Source: JBBQZL01 sp038207745
Lineage (GTDB): Bacteria; Actinomycetota; Thermoleophilia; Solirubrobacterales; 70-9
Direction of reading: 5' to 3'
Assembly: GCA_038207745.1 (NCBI GenBank)
Contig: JBBQZL010000012.1
Location: 1-24,543, forward strand
Length of the DNA: 24,543 bases
This document shows positions 14,179 through 22,003 of this stretch, piece by piece. The notes under the pieces were generated by a model. It worked only from the letters and a program-made list of their open reading frames with translations. It was not told the origin of the DNA and made no database searches. The position numbers and the translations under genes are program-made. Position 1 is the first letter of the stretch; every line of letters begins with the position of its first letter.

Positions 14179-15353
14179 AGCCCCATCTGGCGCCCGAGGA
14201 TCTCCTTCATGATCTCGTCGGTGCCGCCGCCGATCGGGCCGAGGCGGGCATCGCGGAGGGCTCGCTCGATCCCGTACTCACGCATGTAGCCGTAGCCGCC
14301 GTGGATCTGGAGGGCGCGGTCGGCGATCTCGACCAGTCCGCGCTGGGTGACCAGCTTGGCCATCGAGACCTGACGGACCACGTCGTGCCCCTCGTGAAAG
14401 AGCCGCAGTGCGTCGTAGGTCAAGGCTCGCGAGGCTTCGGCAAGAGTGGCCATCTCCGCGACCGCGTGGCGGGTCGCCTGGAAGGAGCCGATCGAACGCC
14501 CGAACGCCTCGCGCTCCTTCGCATAGGCGACCGATTCCTCGATCAGACGATCCATCCCCCCGATCGCCCCGATCGCCATCAGCAGTCGCTCCCAGGCGAA
14601 GTTGGCCATGATCAGCTTGAAGCCCTCGTTCTCGCCGCCGAGCAGGTTCTCCTCGGGCACCTCGACATCGGTAAACGAGATCTCGCCGGTGTCGGAGGAG
14701 TGCCAGCCGAGCTTCTCGAGCTTTGCCGTCACCTCGTAGCCAGGCATATCGCTCTCGAGCACGAGGAATGAGATCCCGCCGTGCCCGCCCTTCTCGGTGG
14801 TCTTGCAGGCGCAGACCAGGAAGTCGGCGCGAACGCCGTTGGTGATGAAGGTCTTTGACCCGTTGACCACATAGCCGCCCTCGACCCTGCGCGCCGAGGT
14901 CCGGATCCCGGCCACATCAGAACCGGCGCCGGGCTCGGTTATCCCGAGGGCGCCGATCTTCTCGCCCCTGATCCCCGGGGCGACCCAGCGCCGGCGCTGT
15001 TCCTCGGTCCCGAAGTTGAAGATCGGCGGCATCGCAATCGATGCGTGTGCATTGATTCCCGCCGCGACTCCGCCCGAGGCTCCGGACCTCGACAGCTCTT
15101 CAACCCAGACCGCGTCATGGATGTGGTCACCGCCCTGCCCGCCGTACTCGACCGGGAACTTGAGCCCGAGGAAGCCAAGCTCGCCGCAACGCGTGAACAG
15201 CTCGCGTGGAAATTCGCGTGCCTCCTCCCACTCAGGAACGTTGGGTGCGACCTCGATCTCGACGAAGCGCCGAACCGTTGCCCTCAGATCCGCATGCTCG
15301 GGGCCGAATGGAGGCAGCTCTGCGCGCTCGCCGGTGTCCTTGATCGTGCTCAC
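14175..15353 (-). CDS. Acyl-CoA dehydrogenase (isovaleryl-/long-chain-type active site)
   Basis: FAD-dependent dehydrogenase of 392 aa that makes a 2,3-double bond in an acyl-CoA and passes electrons to ETF. Signatures: ITEPGAGSDVAGIRTSA (138-154), VNGSKTFITNG (163-173) and GGYGYMREYGIER near the C-terminus. The Glu used by medium-chain enzymes (in YEGT) is replaced by Gly (GGGTDEIM). A Glu is present at the isovaleryl-/long-chain-enzyme position, Glu255 in WERLLMA. This suggests branched or long-chain substrates. It starts at GTG 15353 with a TATCGT -10-like hexamer 7 nt upstream. It is divergent from mscL and a paralogue of the gene at 16012. Confidence 0.95.
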   Translation of the reverse strand: MSTIKDTGERAELPPFGPEHADLRATVRRFVEIEVAPNVPEWEEAREFPRELFTRCGELGFLGLKFPVEYGGQGGDHIHDAVWVEELSRSGASGGVAAGINAHASIAMPPIFNFGTEEQRRRWVAPGIRGEKIGALGITEPGAGSDVAGIRTSARRVEGGYVVNGSKTFITNGVRADFLVCACKTTEKGGHGGISFLVLESDMPGYEVTAKLEKLGWHSSDTGEISFTDVEVPEENLLGGENEGFKLIMANFAWERLLMAIGAIGGMDRLIEESVAYAKEREAFGRSIGSFQATRHAVAEMATLAEASRALTYDALRLFHEGHDVVRQVSMAKLVTQRGLVEIADRALQIHGGYGYMREYGIERALRDARLGPIGGGTDEIMKEILGRQMGL

Positions 15354-15360
15354 CGGGAAG

Positions 15361-15366
15361 ACGATA
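15361..15366 (-). promoter_or_regulatory. Candidate -10 (TATCGT) for the acyl-CoA dehydrogenase gene
   Basis: TATCGT on the minus strand ends 7 nt before the GTG at 15353, with no Shine-Dalgarno. This is consistent with a leaderless transcript. Confidence 0.42.
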
Positions 15367-15448
15367 TTGGCCAGGGAGCCGGCGATGCGCCCGGGTAGTG
15401 TCCGGCCTTGAGGAGCGGGAACTCAAAACAGAAACCGAGGAGGCGCCC

Positions 15449-15844
15449 ATGAAGGGCTTCAAGGATTTCATCATGCGGGGAAACGTCATCGACCTGGCGG
15501 TCGCGATCGTCATCGGCACCGCCTTCGCGGCACTCGTCGGCTCGCTGGTGGCGGACATTCTCACCCCGGTCATCGCGGCGATCATCGGCAAGCCAGACTT
15601 CAGCAACCTTGCCTTCACGATCAACGGATCGCGATTCACCTACGGCAACTTCATCAACGCGCTGATCACCTTCATCTCGGTTGCCGGCGCGGTCTACTTC
15701 TTCGTCATCGTTCCTCTCGAGAAGGCACAGAGCCTGCGCGGTGGAGATCCGGACCTGGCCACACGCGACTGCCCCGAGTGCCTCAGCGAGATCCCGGCGA
15801 AGGCGAGGCGCTGCGCGCACTGCACCTCGCCTCTCGCCGCCTGA
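15449..15844 (+). CDS. mscL: Large-conductance mechanosensitive channel MscL with C-terminal zinc ribbon
   Basis: Homopentameric tension-gated channel that releases solutes during hypo-osmotic shock. The 131-aa protein starts with the typical MKGFKDFIMRGNVIDLAVA, with TM1 at about 14-40 (GTAFAALVGSLVADILTPVI) and TM2 at about 70-92 (FINALITFISVAGAVYFFVI). The usual C-terminal helical bundle is replaced by a Cys4 motif, CPECLSEIPAKARRCAHC, a small zinc ribbon. The ATG at 15449 has GAGGAGG about 7 nt upstream; in-frame codons back to 15398 lack support. A TAGTGT at 15396-15401 is a possible -10 giving a leader of about 40 nt. It sits alone between two dehydrogenase genes. Confidence 0.95.
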   Translation: MKGFKDFIMRGNVIDLAVAIVIGTAFAALVGSLVADILTPVIAAIIGKPDFSNLAFTINGSRFTYGNFINALITFISVAGAVYFFVIVPLEKAQSLRGGDPDLATRDCPECLSEIPAKARRCAHCTSPLAA

Positions 15845-15921
15845 CCGGCGCGAGGCGGTCACTGCCTGACCGTCATCCGAACATCGCCGCCTGACGACCG
15901 AAACCGGCGCCACCACGTTCT

Positions 15922-15960
15922 TTGGCTGTTTCTACGTGTTGTGCGCGTAAAAACAGCCAA
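15922..15960. terminator. Long inverted repeat between convergent genes (bidirectional terminator candidate)
   Basis: TTGGCTGTTT (15922-15931) is the exact reverse complement of AAACAGCCAA (15951-15960). After one mismatch the stem continues through TACG/CGTA and further pairs to a 5-nt loop. It lies in the 167-bp gap between the ends of mscL (plus) and the second dehydrogenase (minus). A U-run is poor, so termination would rely on the hairpin. Confidence 0.6.
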
Positions 15961-16011
15961 TGAATCGGCGGGCCGGCCACAATCGCAGCCTGGCTATCGC
16001 GAAGCGGCCGG

Positions 16012-17223
16012 CTACAGCCCGTAGGAGCGGCCGATCACGTCGAGCATGATCTCGTCGGTTCCGCCGCCGATCCGGTTGAGGCGGACGTCGCGATAGGCGC
16101 GCTCGATCTCGTACTCCTTCATGTAGCCGTAGCCGCCCATGATCTGGATGCACTCGTCGGCGACCTCGCAGGCCGTCCGGGCCGAGAAGAGCTTTGCCAT
16201 CGTGATCTCGCGGACCGGGTACTCACCGTTGGCAAACCGCCAGGCGGTCGCATAGGTGAACTGCTTCGAGGCCTCGGTCTTGGTCGCCATCTCGGCGAAC
16301 TTGTGGCGGATCACCTGGAACTTGCCGATCGGGCGACCGAAGGCCTCGCGGTCCTTGGCGTACTCGAGGGTCCTCTCGATCATCCGCTCGGCGCCGGCGT
16401 GTGAGCCCGCGGCGGCGACGAGTCGCTCTCCCTGGAGCTCCCAGCTGATGTGGTAGAAGCCCTTGCCGACCTCGCCGAGCACGGAGTCCGCCGGCACCCG
16501 CATGTCCTCGAAGGCCAGCTCAGCCGTGTCGGAGGAATGCATCCCCATCTTCTCGAGTGTTCGAGAGACGGTGAACCCGGGGACGGTCTCTCCGTTCTCG
16601 TCGCGCAGGTCAACAACGAGCAGGGTGATGCCCTCGTGCCTGGCGGATGGGTCTGTCTTGCAGACCAGTACGCCGAAGTCGGCACGCGCGCCGTTGGTGA
16701 TGAAGATCTTCGAGCCGTTGATCACGTAGTCGTCGCCGTCGCGGATCGCGGTCGTCCGGATCCCGGCCACGTCGGAACCGGCACCCGGCTCGGTGATGCA
16801 GAGGCACCCGATCCGCTCGCCCTTGATGCCGGGAACGAGAAAGCGCTGCTTCTGGTCCTCGGTGCCGAGCAGGTGGATGGGAGGGAGGACCATGTCAGTC
16901 TGTACCGCGAAGCCCATGTTGACCCCGCCCGACCCCGAGTAGCTGAGAGCCTCGGCGCGGATCAACGAGTAGAAGTAGTCGCCGCCCTGCCCGCCGAACT
17001 CCTCGGGGAAGCAGAGGCCGAGATAGCCGAGGTCCCCCGCGCGCTTCAGCAGCTCGTCGGGCCAGAGCGACTCCTCCCACTCGTTGCGATGCGGGTACAT
17101 CTCTTTCAGAACCCATGACTGCATCGACTCGCGCAGATCCTCGTGCTCCTGATTGAAGATGAAGTGCTTGCGCCCCGTCTCGAAGTCCGGCTTGATGACG
17201 GTTGCGGAATCGCTGCTGGCCAC
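16012..17223 (-). CDS. Acyl-CoA dehydrogenase (isovaleryl-/long-chain-type active site)
   Basis: Second FAD-dependent acyl-CoA dehydrogenase, 403 aa, a paralogue of the 14175 gene. Signatures: ITEPGAGSDVAGIRTTA (143-159), INGSKIFITNGARADF (168-183) and GGYGYMKEYEIERAYRD. As in its paralogue, the medium-chain Glu is replaced (GGGTDEIML), and the likely base is Glu266 in GERLVAA. The N-terminus is extended, with NQEHEDLRESMQSW. The GTG at 17223 has AAGGAG 8 nt upstream, so this gene is leadered. It is divergent from the crotonase operon across a 166-bp gap holding the TAGCACTT/AAGTGCTA dyad, so the two sides are probably co-regulated. Likely the first oxidation step of the pathway. Confidence 0.95.
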   Translation of the reverse strand: MASSDSATVIKPDFETGRKHFIFNQEHEDLRESMQSWVLKEMYPHRNEWEESLWPDELLKRAGDLGYLGLCFPEEFGGQGGDYFYSLIRAEALSYSGSGGVNMGFAVQTDMVLPPIHLLGTEDQKQRFLVPGIKGERIGCLCITEPGAGSDVAGIRTTAIRDGDDYVINGSKIFITNGARADFGVLVCKTDPSARHEGITLLVVDLRDENGETVPGFTVSRTLEKMGMHSSDTAELAFEDMRVPADSVLGEVGKGFYHISWELQGERLVAAAGSHAGAERMIERTLEYAKDREAFGRPIGKFQVIRHKFAEMATKTEASKQFTYATAWRFANGEYPVREITMAKLFSARTACEVADECIQIMGGYGYMKEYEIERAYRDVRLNRIGGGTDEIMLDVIGRSYGL

Positions 17224-17276
17224 GGGTGGATCTCCTTGTGCTCGCTGGTCGAGGATGGGACACCAACCGGATGCCC

Positions 17277-17316
17277 AAAGTGGACAGTAGCACTTTCTAC
17301 TTCGGGCTAAGTGCTA
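17277..17316. promoter_or_regulatory. Candidate operator: dyad TAGCACTT-N13-AAGTGCTA with an extra half-site
   Basis: TAGCACTT (17288-17295) and AAGTGCTA (17309-17316) are exact reverse complements with 13 nt between. A third related half-site, AAAGTG (17277-17282), forms AAAGTG-N8-CACTTT with the left arm. It lies 54 bp upstream of the dehydrogenase start and 73 bp upstream of the crotonase start. It is the natural target for the MerR-family regulator at the end of the plus-strand operon. TATCTT (17315-17320) could be an overlapping -10 for the operon. Confidence 0.55.
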
Positions 17317-17389
17317 TCTTGCCGCTCACAGTCCGCGGTCCGGTGGCGTCACCGGGGATGCGCAGAGAACCCGACGTCGAGGAGGACAG

Positions 17390-18175
17390 ATGCCGTACGA
17401 GAAGTTGCGTTACGAGGTTTCCGAGTCGGGAGTGGCGACGATCACCCTCGACGACGTGGAGACCCGCAACGCTCTCTCTGATCAGTTGCTGCTCGAGTTG
17501 CTCGCAGCGCTGACCGAGGTTCGAGAAGACGACGATGCCCGCGTCGTCGTCCTGACTTCATCGCATGACACCGTGTTCTCCTCCGGAGGCAATCTGGGGG
17601 GCTTCGGCGGCGACGCATCGACGGTCGAGAAATACGACGGCGCCAAGAACTTCATCGAGGTCTTCAAGTTGATCGGGGAGCTTGGGAAGCCCTCGATCGT
17701 TGCTGCCAACGGCCACGTCCTCGCGGGTTCGCTCGGGATCGCGCTCGCTTGCGACCTGATCATCGCCAAGGACACCGCGACCTTTGGCACTCCGGAGATC
17801 AACGTCGGTCTCTACCCGTTCATGATCATGGCGCTGATCTACCGCAACGTGCCGCGCAAGAAGGCCAACGAGATGATGCTGCTCGGCGGACGGCTCACCG
17901 CCGAGGAGGCGCGTGAGGCGGGGTTTGTGAACCGGGTGGTCAAGGCTCGCGAATTCGACGCGGCTGTCGAGGAGTGGGCGCTGATGCTTGCGCTGAGGTC
18001 GCCGCTGATCATGCGGATGGGCAAGGACGCGATGTGGCGCCAGATCGATATGCCCCTGATCGAAGGACTCGATTACCTGCGCTCGCAACTTGCGATGGAA
18101 CTCTCGAGCGAGGACGCGATCGAGGGGGTCAAGGCGTTCTTCGAGAAGCGCAATCCGGAATGGAAGGGACGCTAG
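17390..18175 (+). CDS. Enoyl-CoA hydratase/isomerase (crotonase) family protein
   Basis: Crotonase-fold protein of 261 aa, first gene of the plus-strand acyl-CoA operon. Visible: LDDVETRNALSDQ, oxyanion region FSSGGNLGGFGG, NGHVLAGSLGIALACD, FGTPEINVGL and the C-terminal EKRNPEWKGR. The Glu164-type residue is present (Glu136). The Glu144 position is Gly116 (AGSLG instead of GGGxE), the reverse of the 5335 paralogue. By position beside a carboxyltransferase it may act on a carboxylated enoyl-CoA, as methylglutaconyl-CoA hydratase does in leucine degradation, but the missing Glu argues for caution. GAGGAGG lies upstream of the ATG. The next gene begins at the base after its stop. Confidence 0.9.
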   Translation: MPYEKLRYEVSESGVATITLDDVETRNALSDQLLLELLAALTEVREDDDARVVVLTSSHDTVFSSGGNLGGFGGDASTVEKYDGAKNFIEVFKLIGELGKPSIVAANGHVLAGSLGIALACDLIIAKDTATFGTPEINVGLYPFMIMALIYRNVPRKKANEMMLLGGRLTAEEAREAGFVNRVVKAREFDAAVEEWALMLALRSPLIMRMGKDAMWRQIDMPLIEGLDYLRSQLAMELSSEDAIEGVKAFFEKRNPEWKGR

Positions 18176-19765
18176 ATGAGCGGAAGGGAACCGAAGAACC
18201 TGCTTCCGGGTACCGCAACGCTTGCCGAGTTGACCGAACAGCTTCACGAGCGACGCGCGGTTGCAGAGCAGGGCGGCGGACCGGCGAAGATCGAGGCACA
18301 GCACGAGCGCGGCAAGCTGACCGCCCGTGAGCGGATCGCCCTGCTCGTCGACGAGGGCACCTTCGTCGAGATGGGTATCCAGGGCAGGCCCCACTTCTCG
18401 CAGCGCTCGATGGAGGGAAAGGATGCACCGGCCGACGGCGTGGTGACCGGATGGGGCGACGTCGAAGGGCGGACCTGCTGCATCGCGGCCTATGACTTCA
18501 CAGTGATGGCCGGCTCGATGGGGATGACCGGCGAGCTGAAGGTGACCCGTCTGCGCGAGATGGCGCTCGGCAAGCGGATGCCGTTCATCTGGCTGCTCGA
18601 CTCGGCCGGGGCGCGTATCCAGGAGGCCTCGGGCTCGCTGTTTGCCGGTTCCGGGTTCCTGTTCCGGGAAGAGGTCGAGATGTCGGGCGTTATCCCGATG
18701 GTCGCGGCGATGATGGGGCCCTGCGCAGCCGGTACCGCCTACATACCGGCGCTGTCGGACTTCGTCCCGATGGTCTCCGGGCAGGGCGCGATGGCGCTTG
18801 CCGGGCCGCATCTGACCAAGGCCGTCACCGGCGAGGAGATCTCGATGGAGGACCTTGGCGGCGCCAAGGTCCACTGCCGCAAGTCCGGCGTCGGCGACCT
18901 CGAGGTCAAGGACGATGTCGAGTGCATCGAGGTGGTCAAGAAGTACCTTTCGTTCTTTCCCTCGAACTGCGAGCAGTCGCCGCCGACGCGCGAGACCGAG
19001 GATCCAGCGGACAGGATCTCGGAGCGGCTGATGGAGATCGTCCCGGATTCGTCGCGCAAGCCATATGACATGTATGAGGTGATTGCCGAGATCGTCGATG
19101 ACGGTGAGTGGTTCGACATCAAGCCGAAGTTCGCGAAGACGCTGATCACCTGCCTTGCCCGCTTCGGCGGCCAGCCGGTGGGCATCGTCGCAAGTCAGCC
19201 CAAGCAGCTCGGCGGCATTCTCGAGAACGACTCAGCCGACAAGGCCGCGCGTTTCATCAACCTCTGCGACGCCTTTGGCATCCCCCTGGTCTTCCTGCAG
19301 GACGTCCCGGGCTTCATGGTCGGCGCAAAGGTCGAGCACGCCGGGATCATCCGACACGGGGCCAAGATGCTCTATGCGGTCTCCCGCGCCACGGTCCCCA
19401 AGGTGACGGTGGTGATTCGGAAGGCCTACGGTGCCGGCTACTACGTGATGTGCGGCAAGGCGTTCGAGCCCGACCTGATCGTCGCCTGGCCGGATGCCGA
19501 GCTCTCGGTGATGGGTGCCGAAGGCGCCGTCAACATCATCGGCCGCTCTGCGATCGAGGCCTCCGACGACCCCGACGCGACCCGCGAGGCGATGCTGAAC
19601 GCGGTCCGCTCGCAGATCGATCCCTACATCGCGGCGGGCAACGCGATGATCGACGACATCATCGACCCCCGCGAAACCCGCCCGACAATCATCAACGCCC
19701 TTCGTATGGCAAGAGGCAAGCGGGTCGAGAGACCCTGGCGCAAGCATGGGGTGATGCCCGTATGA
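18176..19765 (+). CDS. Acyl-CoA carboxylase carboxyltransferase (beta) subunit
   Basis: Carboxyltransferase of the biotin-dependent acyl-CoA carboxylase family (PccB/AccD/MCC-beta), 529 aa, a normal length. It moves CO2 from carboxybiotin to an acyl- or enoyl-CoA. The N half shows KLTARERIALLVDEGTF and LLDSAGARIQEASGS (oxyanion hole for CoA thioester). The C half shows LQDVPGFMVG and the biotin-side AWPDAELSVMGAEGAVNII. At the position aligned with substrate-selecting Asp422 of S. coelicolor PccB (AYDVM), this protein has Tyr423 (GYYVM), so propionyl-CoA is not the obvious substrate. The ATG follows the crotonase stop directly, with AAGGGA inside the upstream tail. Biotin carboxylase is absent nearby. 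Confidence 0.93.
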   Translation: MSGREPKNLLPGTATLAELTEQLHERRAVAEQGGGPAKIEAQHERGKLTARERIALLVDEGTFVEMGIQGRPHFSQRSMEGKDAPADGVVTGWGDVEGRTCCIAAYDFTVMAGSMGMTGELKVTRLREMALGKRMPFIWLLDSAGARIQEASGSLFAGSGFLFREEVEMSGVIPMVAAMMGPCAAGTAYIPALSDFVPMVSGQGAMALAGPHLTKAVTGEEISMEDLGGAKVHCRKSGVGDLEVKDDVECIEVVKKYLSFFPSNCEQSPPTRETEDPADRISERLMEIVPDSSRKPYDMYEVIAEIVDDGEWFDIKPKFAKTLITCLARFGGQPVGIVASQPKQLGGILENDSADKAARFINLCDAFGIPLVFLQDVPGFMVGAKVEHAGIIRHGAKMLYAVSRATVPKVTVVIRKAYGAGYYVMCGKAFEPDLIVAWPDAELSVMGAEGAVNIIGRSAIEASDDPDATREAMLNAVRSQIDPYIAAGNAMIDDIIDPRETRPTIINALRMARGKRVERPWRKHGVMPV

Positions 19766-19879
19766 GCGGGCTCGCGAACCATCGAGCGATCGGTCGCACA
19801 AGTTTCATAAACCGCCGACTGCTCAGCTTCGCTTCCGCTGCCATCGCCCTGGGCGCTCTTGACCGAAATGGAGAAATGA

Positions 19880-20761
19880 ATGAGTCGTTTTGAAGATCCC
19901 GTGGTGATCAGTTGCAGCATCACCGGTGCGATTGCAAATCGGGATCAGTGTCCGGCGATTCCGTATACACCCGAGGAGTATGCGGCTGAGGCGCGGCGGG
20001 CCGTTGATGAGGGCGCTTCCCAGATCCACATCCATGCCCGAACCCCCGACGGAACGCCGTCGTACGAGATCGAGGATTTCCGCGCGATCACCGAGGCGAT
20101 CAAGGCGGAGGCTCCGGATGTGATCATCAATTACTCGACCGGTGCGCTGGGCGTATCGATCGAGAAGCGACTCGAGTACCTGCGTGAGCTGAAGCCCGAT
20201 GTCGCGGCGCTCAACATGAGCTCGATGAACTACGCGAAGTATTCGCGGCGGCGCAAGGACTTCGTCTTCAAGGCCGTGTTCGAGAACAGCTTCGACACGA
20301 TCATCGAGTTCCTGACCGAGATGCGTGAAATCGGCATCAAGCCCGAGCACGAGTGCTTTGATGCCGGACACATCGCGAACGTCGACCCGCTGCTCGATAT
20401 GGGGCTGCTCGAGGAACCGCTGCAGATCTCGCTGGTCATGGGCGTCAATGGCGGCATCCGGCCGACGGCCCGCAACGTCGGCTTCATGTCGGACCAGATT
20501 CCGGGGGGTCCGGAGGGCCGGAACGCCTGGCAGGTGATCGGCATCTCCCGCGCCCAGTGGAAGCTGCTCGGCGCCTCGCTCGTCCTCGGCGGCAACATCC
20601 GGGCGGGGCTCGAGGACAACATTTATCTCCCGAACGGCGAGATGGCCAGATCGAATGGCGACCTGATCGCCAAGGCCCGGCAGATGGCCGAGGACGTTGG
20701 TCGCCGGGCGGCGACGATCAGCGAGGCGCGAGAGCTGCTCAGCCTGCCGAAGAAGGACTGA
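19880..20761 (+). CDS. Beta-keto acid cleavage enzyme (BKACE, DUF849)
   Basis: Zinc-dependent TIM-barrel enzyme of 293 aa. The family condenses a beta-keto acid with acetyl-CoA to give acetoacetate and a new acyl-CoA; the founding member is Kce of lysine fermentation. Zn ligands are visible: HIHAR (His50, His52) and Glu245 in GLEDN, corresponding to Kce His46, His48 and Glu230. Also seen: SCSITGAIAN at the N-terminus, INYSTGALG, and LSLVMG-like and GGIRPT stretches in the barrel. The ATG at 19880 is preceded by GGAGAA. BKACE subfamilies differ widely in substrate, so the acid used cannot be named. The 114-bp gap before it is the longest in the operon. Confidence 0.92.
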   Translation: MSRFEDPVVISCSITGAIANRDQCPAIPYTPEEYAAEARRAVDEGASQIHIHARTPDGTPSYEIEDFRAITEAIKAEAPDVIINYSTGALGVSIEKRLEYLRELKPDVAALNMSSMNYAKYSRRRKDFVFKAVFENSFDTIIEFLTEMREIGIKPEHECFDAGHIANVDPLLDMGLLEEPLQISLVMGVNGGIRPTARNVGFMSDQIPGGPEGRNAWQVIGISRAQWKLLGASLVLGGNIRAGLEDNIYLPNGEMARSNGDLIAKARQMAEDVGRRAATISEARELLSLPKKD

Positions 20762-20767
20762 CCGGGG

Positions 20768-22003
20768 ATGTCGGACCTGCCGCTCTCGGATGTCCGCGTA
20801 CTTGACCTGACCCGGCTGCTTCCCGGCCCGTATTGCTCACTGCTGCTCGCCGATTTCGGCGCCGACGTGGTCAAGATCGAGGACACCGGCGCGGGGGACT
20901 ACATTCGCTGGGCGCCGCCGTATTACGGCGGCGAGGAGATGCAGGCGTCGGGCACCCGCTCGGCTCTGTATCTCTCGCTCAACCGCAACAAGCGCTCGGT
21001 GCGGCTGAACCTGAAGAGCGACGAGGGCCGCGAGGCACTGCTGCGCCTTGCCGCCTCGTATGACGTCGTGCTCGAGAGCTTCCGGCCCGGGGTCATGGAC
21101 CGGCTCGGCGTCGGATACGAGGCGATGAGAGAGGTCAACCCGGGCATCATCCTCTGTGCGATCACGGGCTATGGGCAGGACGGCCCGAATCGCGACAGGG
21201 CCGGCCATGACATGAACTACCTTGGTCTCAACGGGATCCTCGGATTGACCGGCGCGGAGGGTGGCCCACCGGTGCAGGCGGGCGCCCAGATCGCCGACCT
21301 CGGGGGCGGCGCGATGATGGCCGCCTTCGCGGTGATGGCCGCGCTCCATGAGCGGAGTCGCTCCGGCCTCGGCCAGATGGTCGACATCTCGATGACCGAT
21401 GGTGCCCTCTCATGGCTCGCGATGCCGGCTTCGCGCTACTTCTGCGAGGGCAAATCGCACTCGCGCGGCGAACAGGAACTTGCCGGCAGATTGATCTGTT
21501 ATTTCCCATACGAAGCCTCGGACGGCTGGGTCTCCTGCGGCGCCCTCGAGCCGAAGTTCTGGGCCGGGTTCTGCAAAGGAGTCGGCCGGCCCGAGCTGAT
21601 CGAGTCGCAGTTCGAGCGGCCGGGGTCGGATGCCTGGCGGCAGGTCGCCGAGGTCTTCCGGACCCGCGACCGGGCCGGATGGACCGAGTTCAACGACGAG
21701 CACGACTGCTGCATCGAGGCGATCCTCGACCTCGACGAGGTGCTCGAGTCCGACCTGGTCGCGGCGCGGGAGATGGTCATCGAGCTCGATCAACCGGGCA
21801 TCGGCACCGTCAGGCAGCTTGGAATCCCGGCAAAGCTGGGACGCACGCCCGGCACGGTTCACAGTCCGGCGCCCGCGCTTGGTGAGCACACCGGGGAAGT
21901 GCTGACCGAGGCCGGCTACTCGGAGGAAGAGATCACGGCGATGATCGAGCAGGGCGCGGCGGCGGGCCCGGGCGGCGGGATGAGCGGAGAGTTCAGGGTC
22001 TGA
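20768..22003 (+). CDS. CaiB/BaiF (class III) family protein, alpha-methylacyl-CoA racemase-like
   Basis: Family III CoA-transferase fold, 411 aa. Signatures: VLDLTRLLPGPYCSLLLADFG, GADVVKIED, NRNKRSVRLNLK and ESFRPGVMDRLG. The segment AGHDMNYLGLNG (His147) followed by IADLGGG (Asp177) matches the His126/Asp156 pair, with the same 30-residue spacing, of mycobacterial alpha-methylacyl-CoA racemase. A racemase role on 2-methyl-branched acyl-CoA is therefore more likely than CoA transfer, although this family mixes both activities. It starts 6 nt after the BKACE stop, and its TGA overlaps the ATG of the regulator gene (TGATG). Confidence 0.9.
   Translation: MSDLPLSDVRVLDLTRLLPGPYCSLLLADFGADVVKIEDTGAGDYIRWAPPYYGGEEMQASGTRSALYLSLNRNKRSVRLNLKSDEGREALLRLAASYDVVLESFRPGVMDRLGVGYEAMREVNPGIILCAITGYGQDGPNRDRAGHDMNYLGLNGILGLTGAEGGPPVQAGAQIADLGGGAMMAAFAVMAALHERSRSGLGQMVDISMTDGALSWLAMPASRYFCEGKSHSRGEQELAGRLICYFPYEASDGWVSCGALEPKFWAGFCKGVGRPELIESQFERPGSDAWRQVAEVFRTRDRAGWTEFNDEHDCCIEAILDLDEVLESDLVAAREMVIELDQPGIGTVRQLGIPAKLGRTPGTVHSPAPALGEHTGEVLTEAGYSEEEITAMIEQGAAAGPGGGMSGEFRV

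Noticed and set aside
15398..15448. 17-residue N-terminal extension of MscL
   Set aside because: The charged extension does not fit the conserved MscL N-terminus, and the strong GAGGAGG sits just before the ATG at 15449.
17558..18874. Open frame of 438 codons antisense to the crotonase and carboxyltransferase genes
   Set aside because: It spans two clear plus-strand genes, is His/Arg/Asp-rich, and has no family signature.
19766..19879. Possible extra promoter or small gene before the BKACE gene
   Set aside because: The 114-bp gap has a TTGACC near its end but no matching -10 before the start, and no frame with coding character. I see only a Shine-Dalgarno (GGAGAA).
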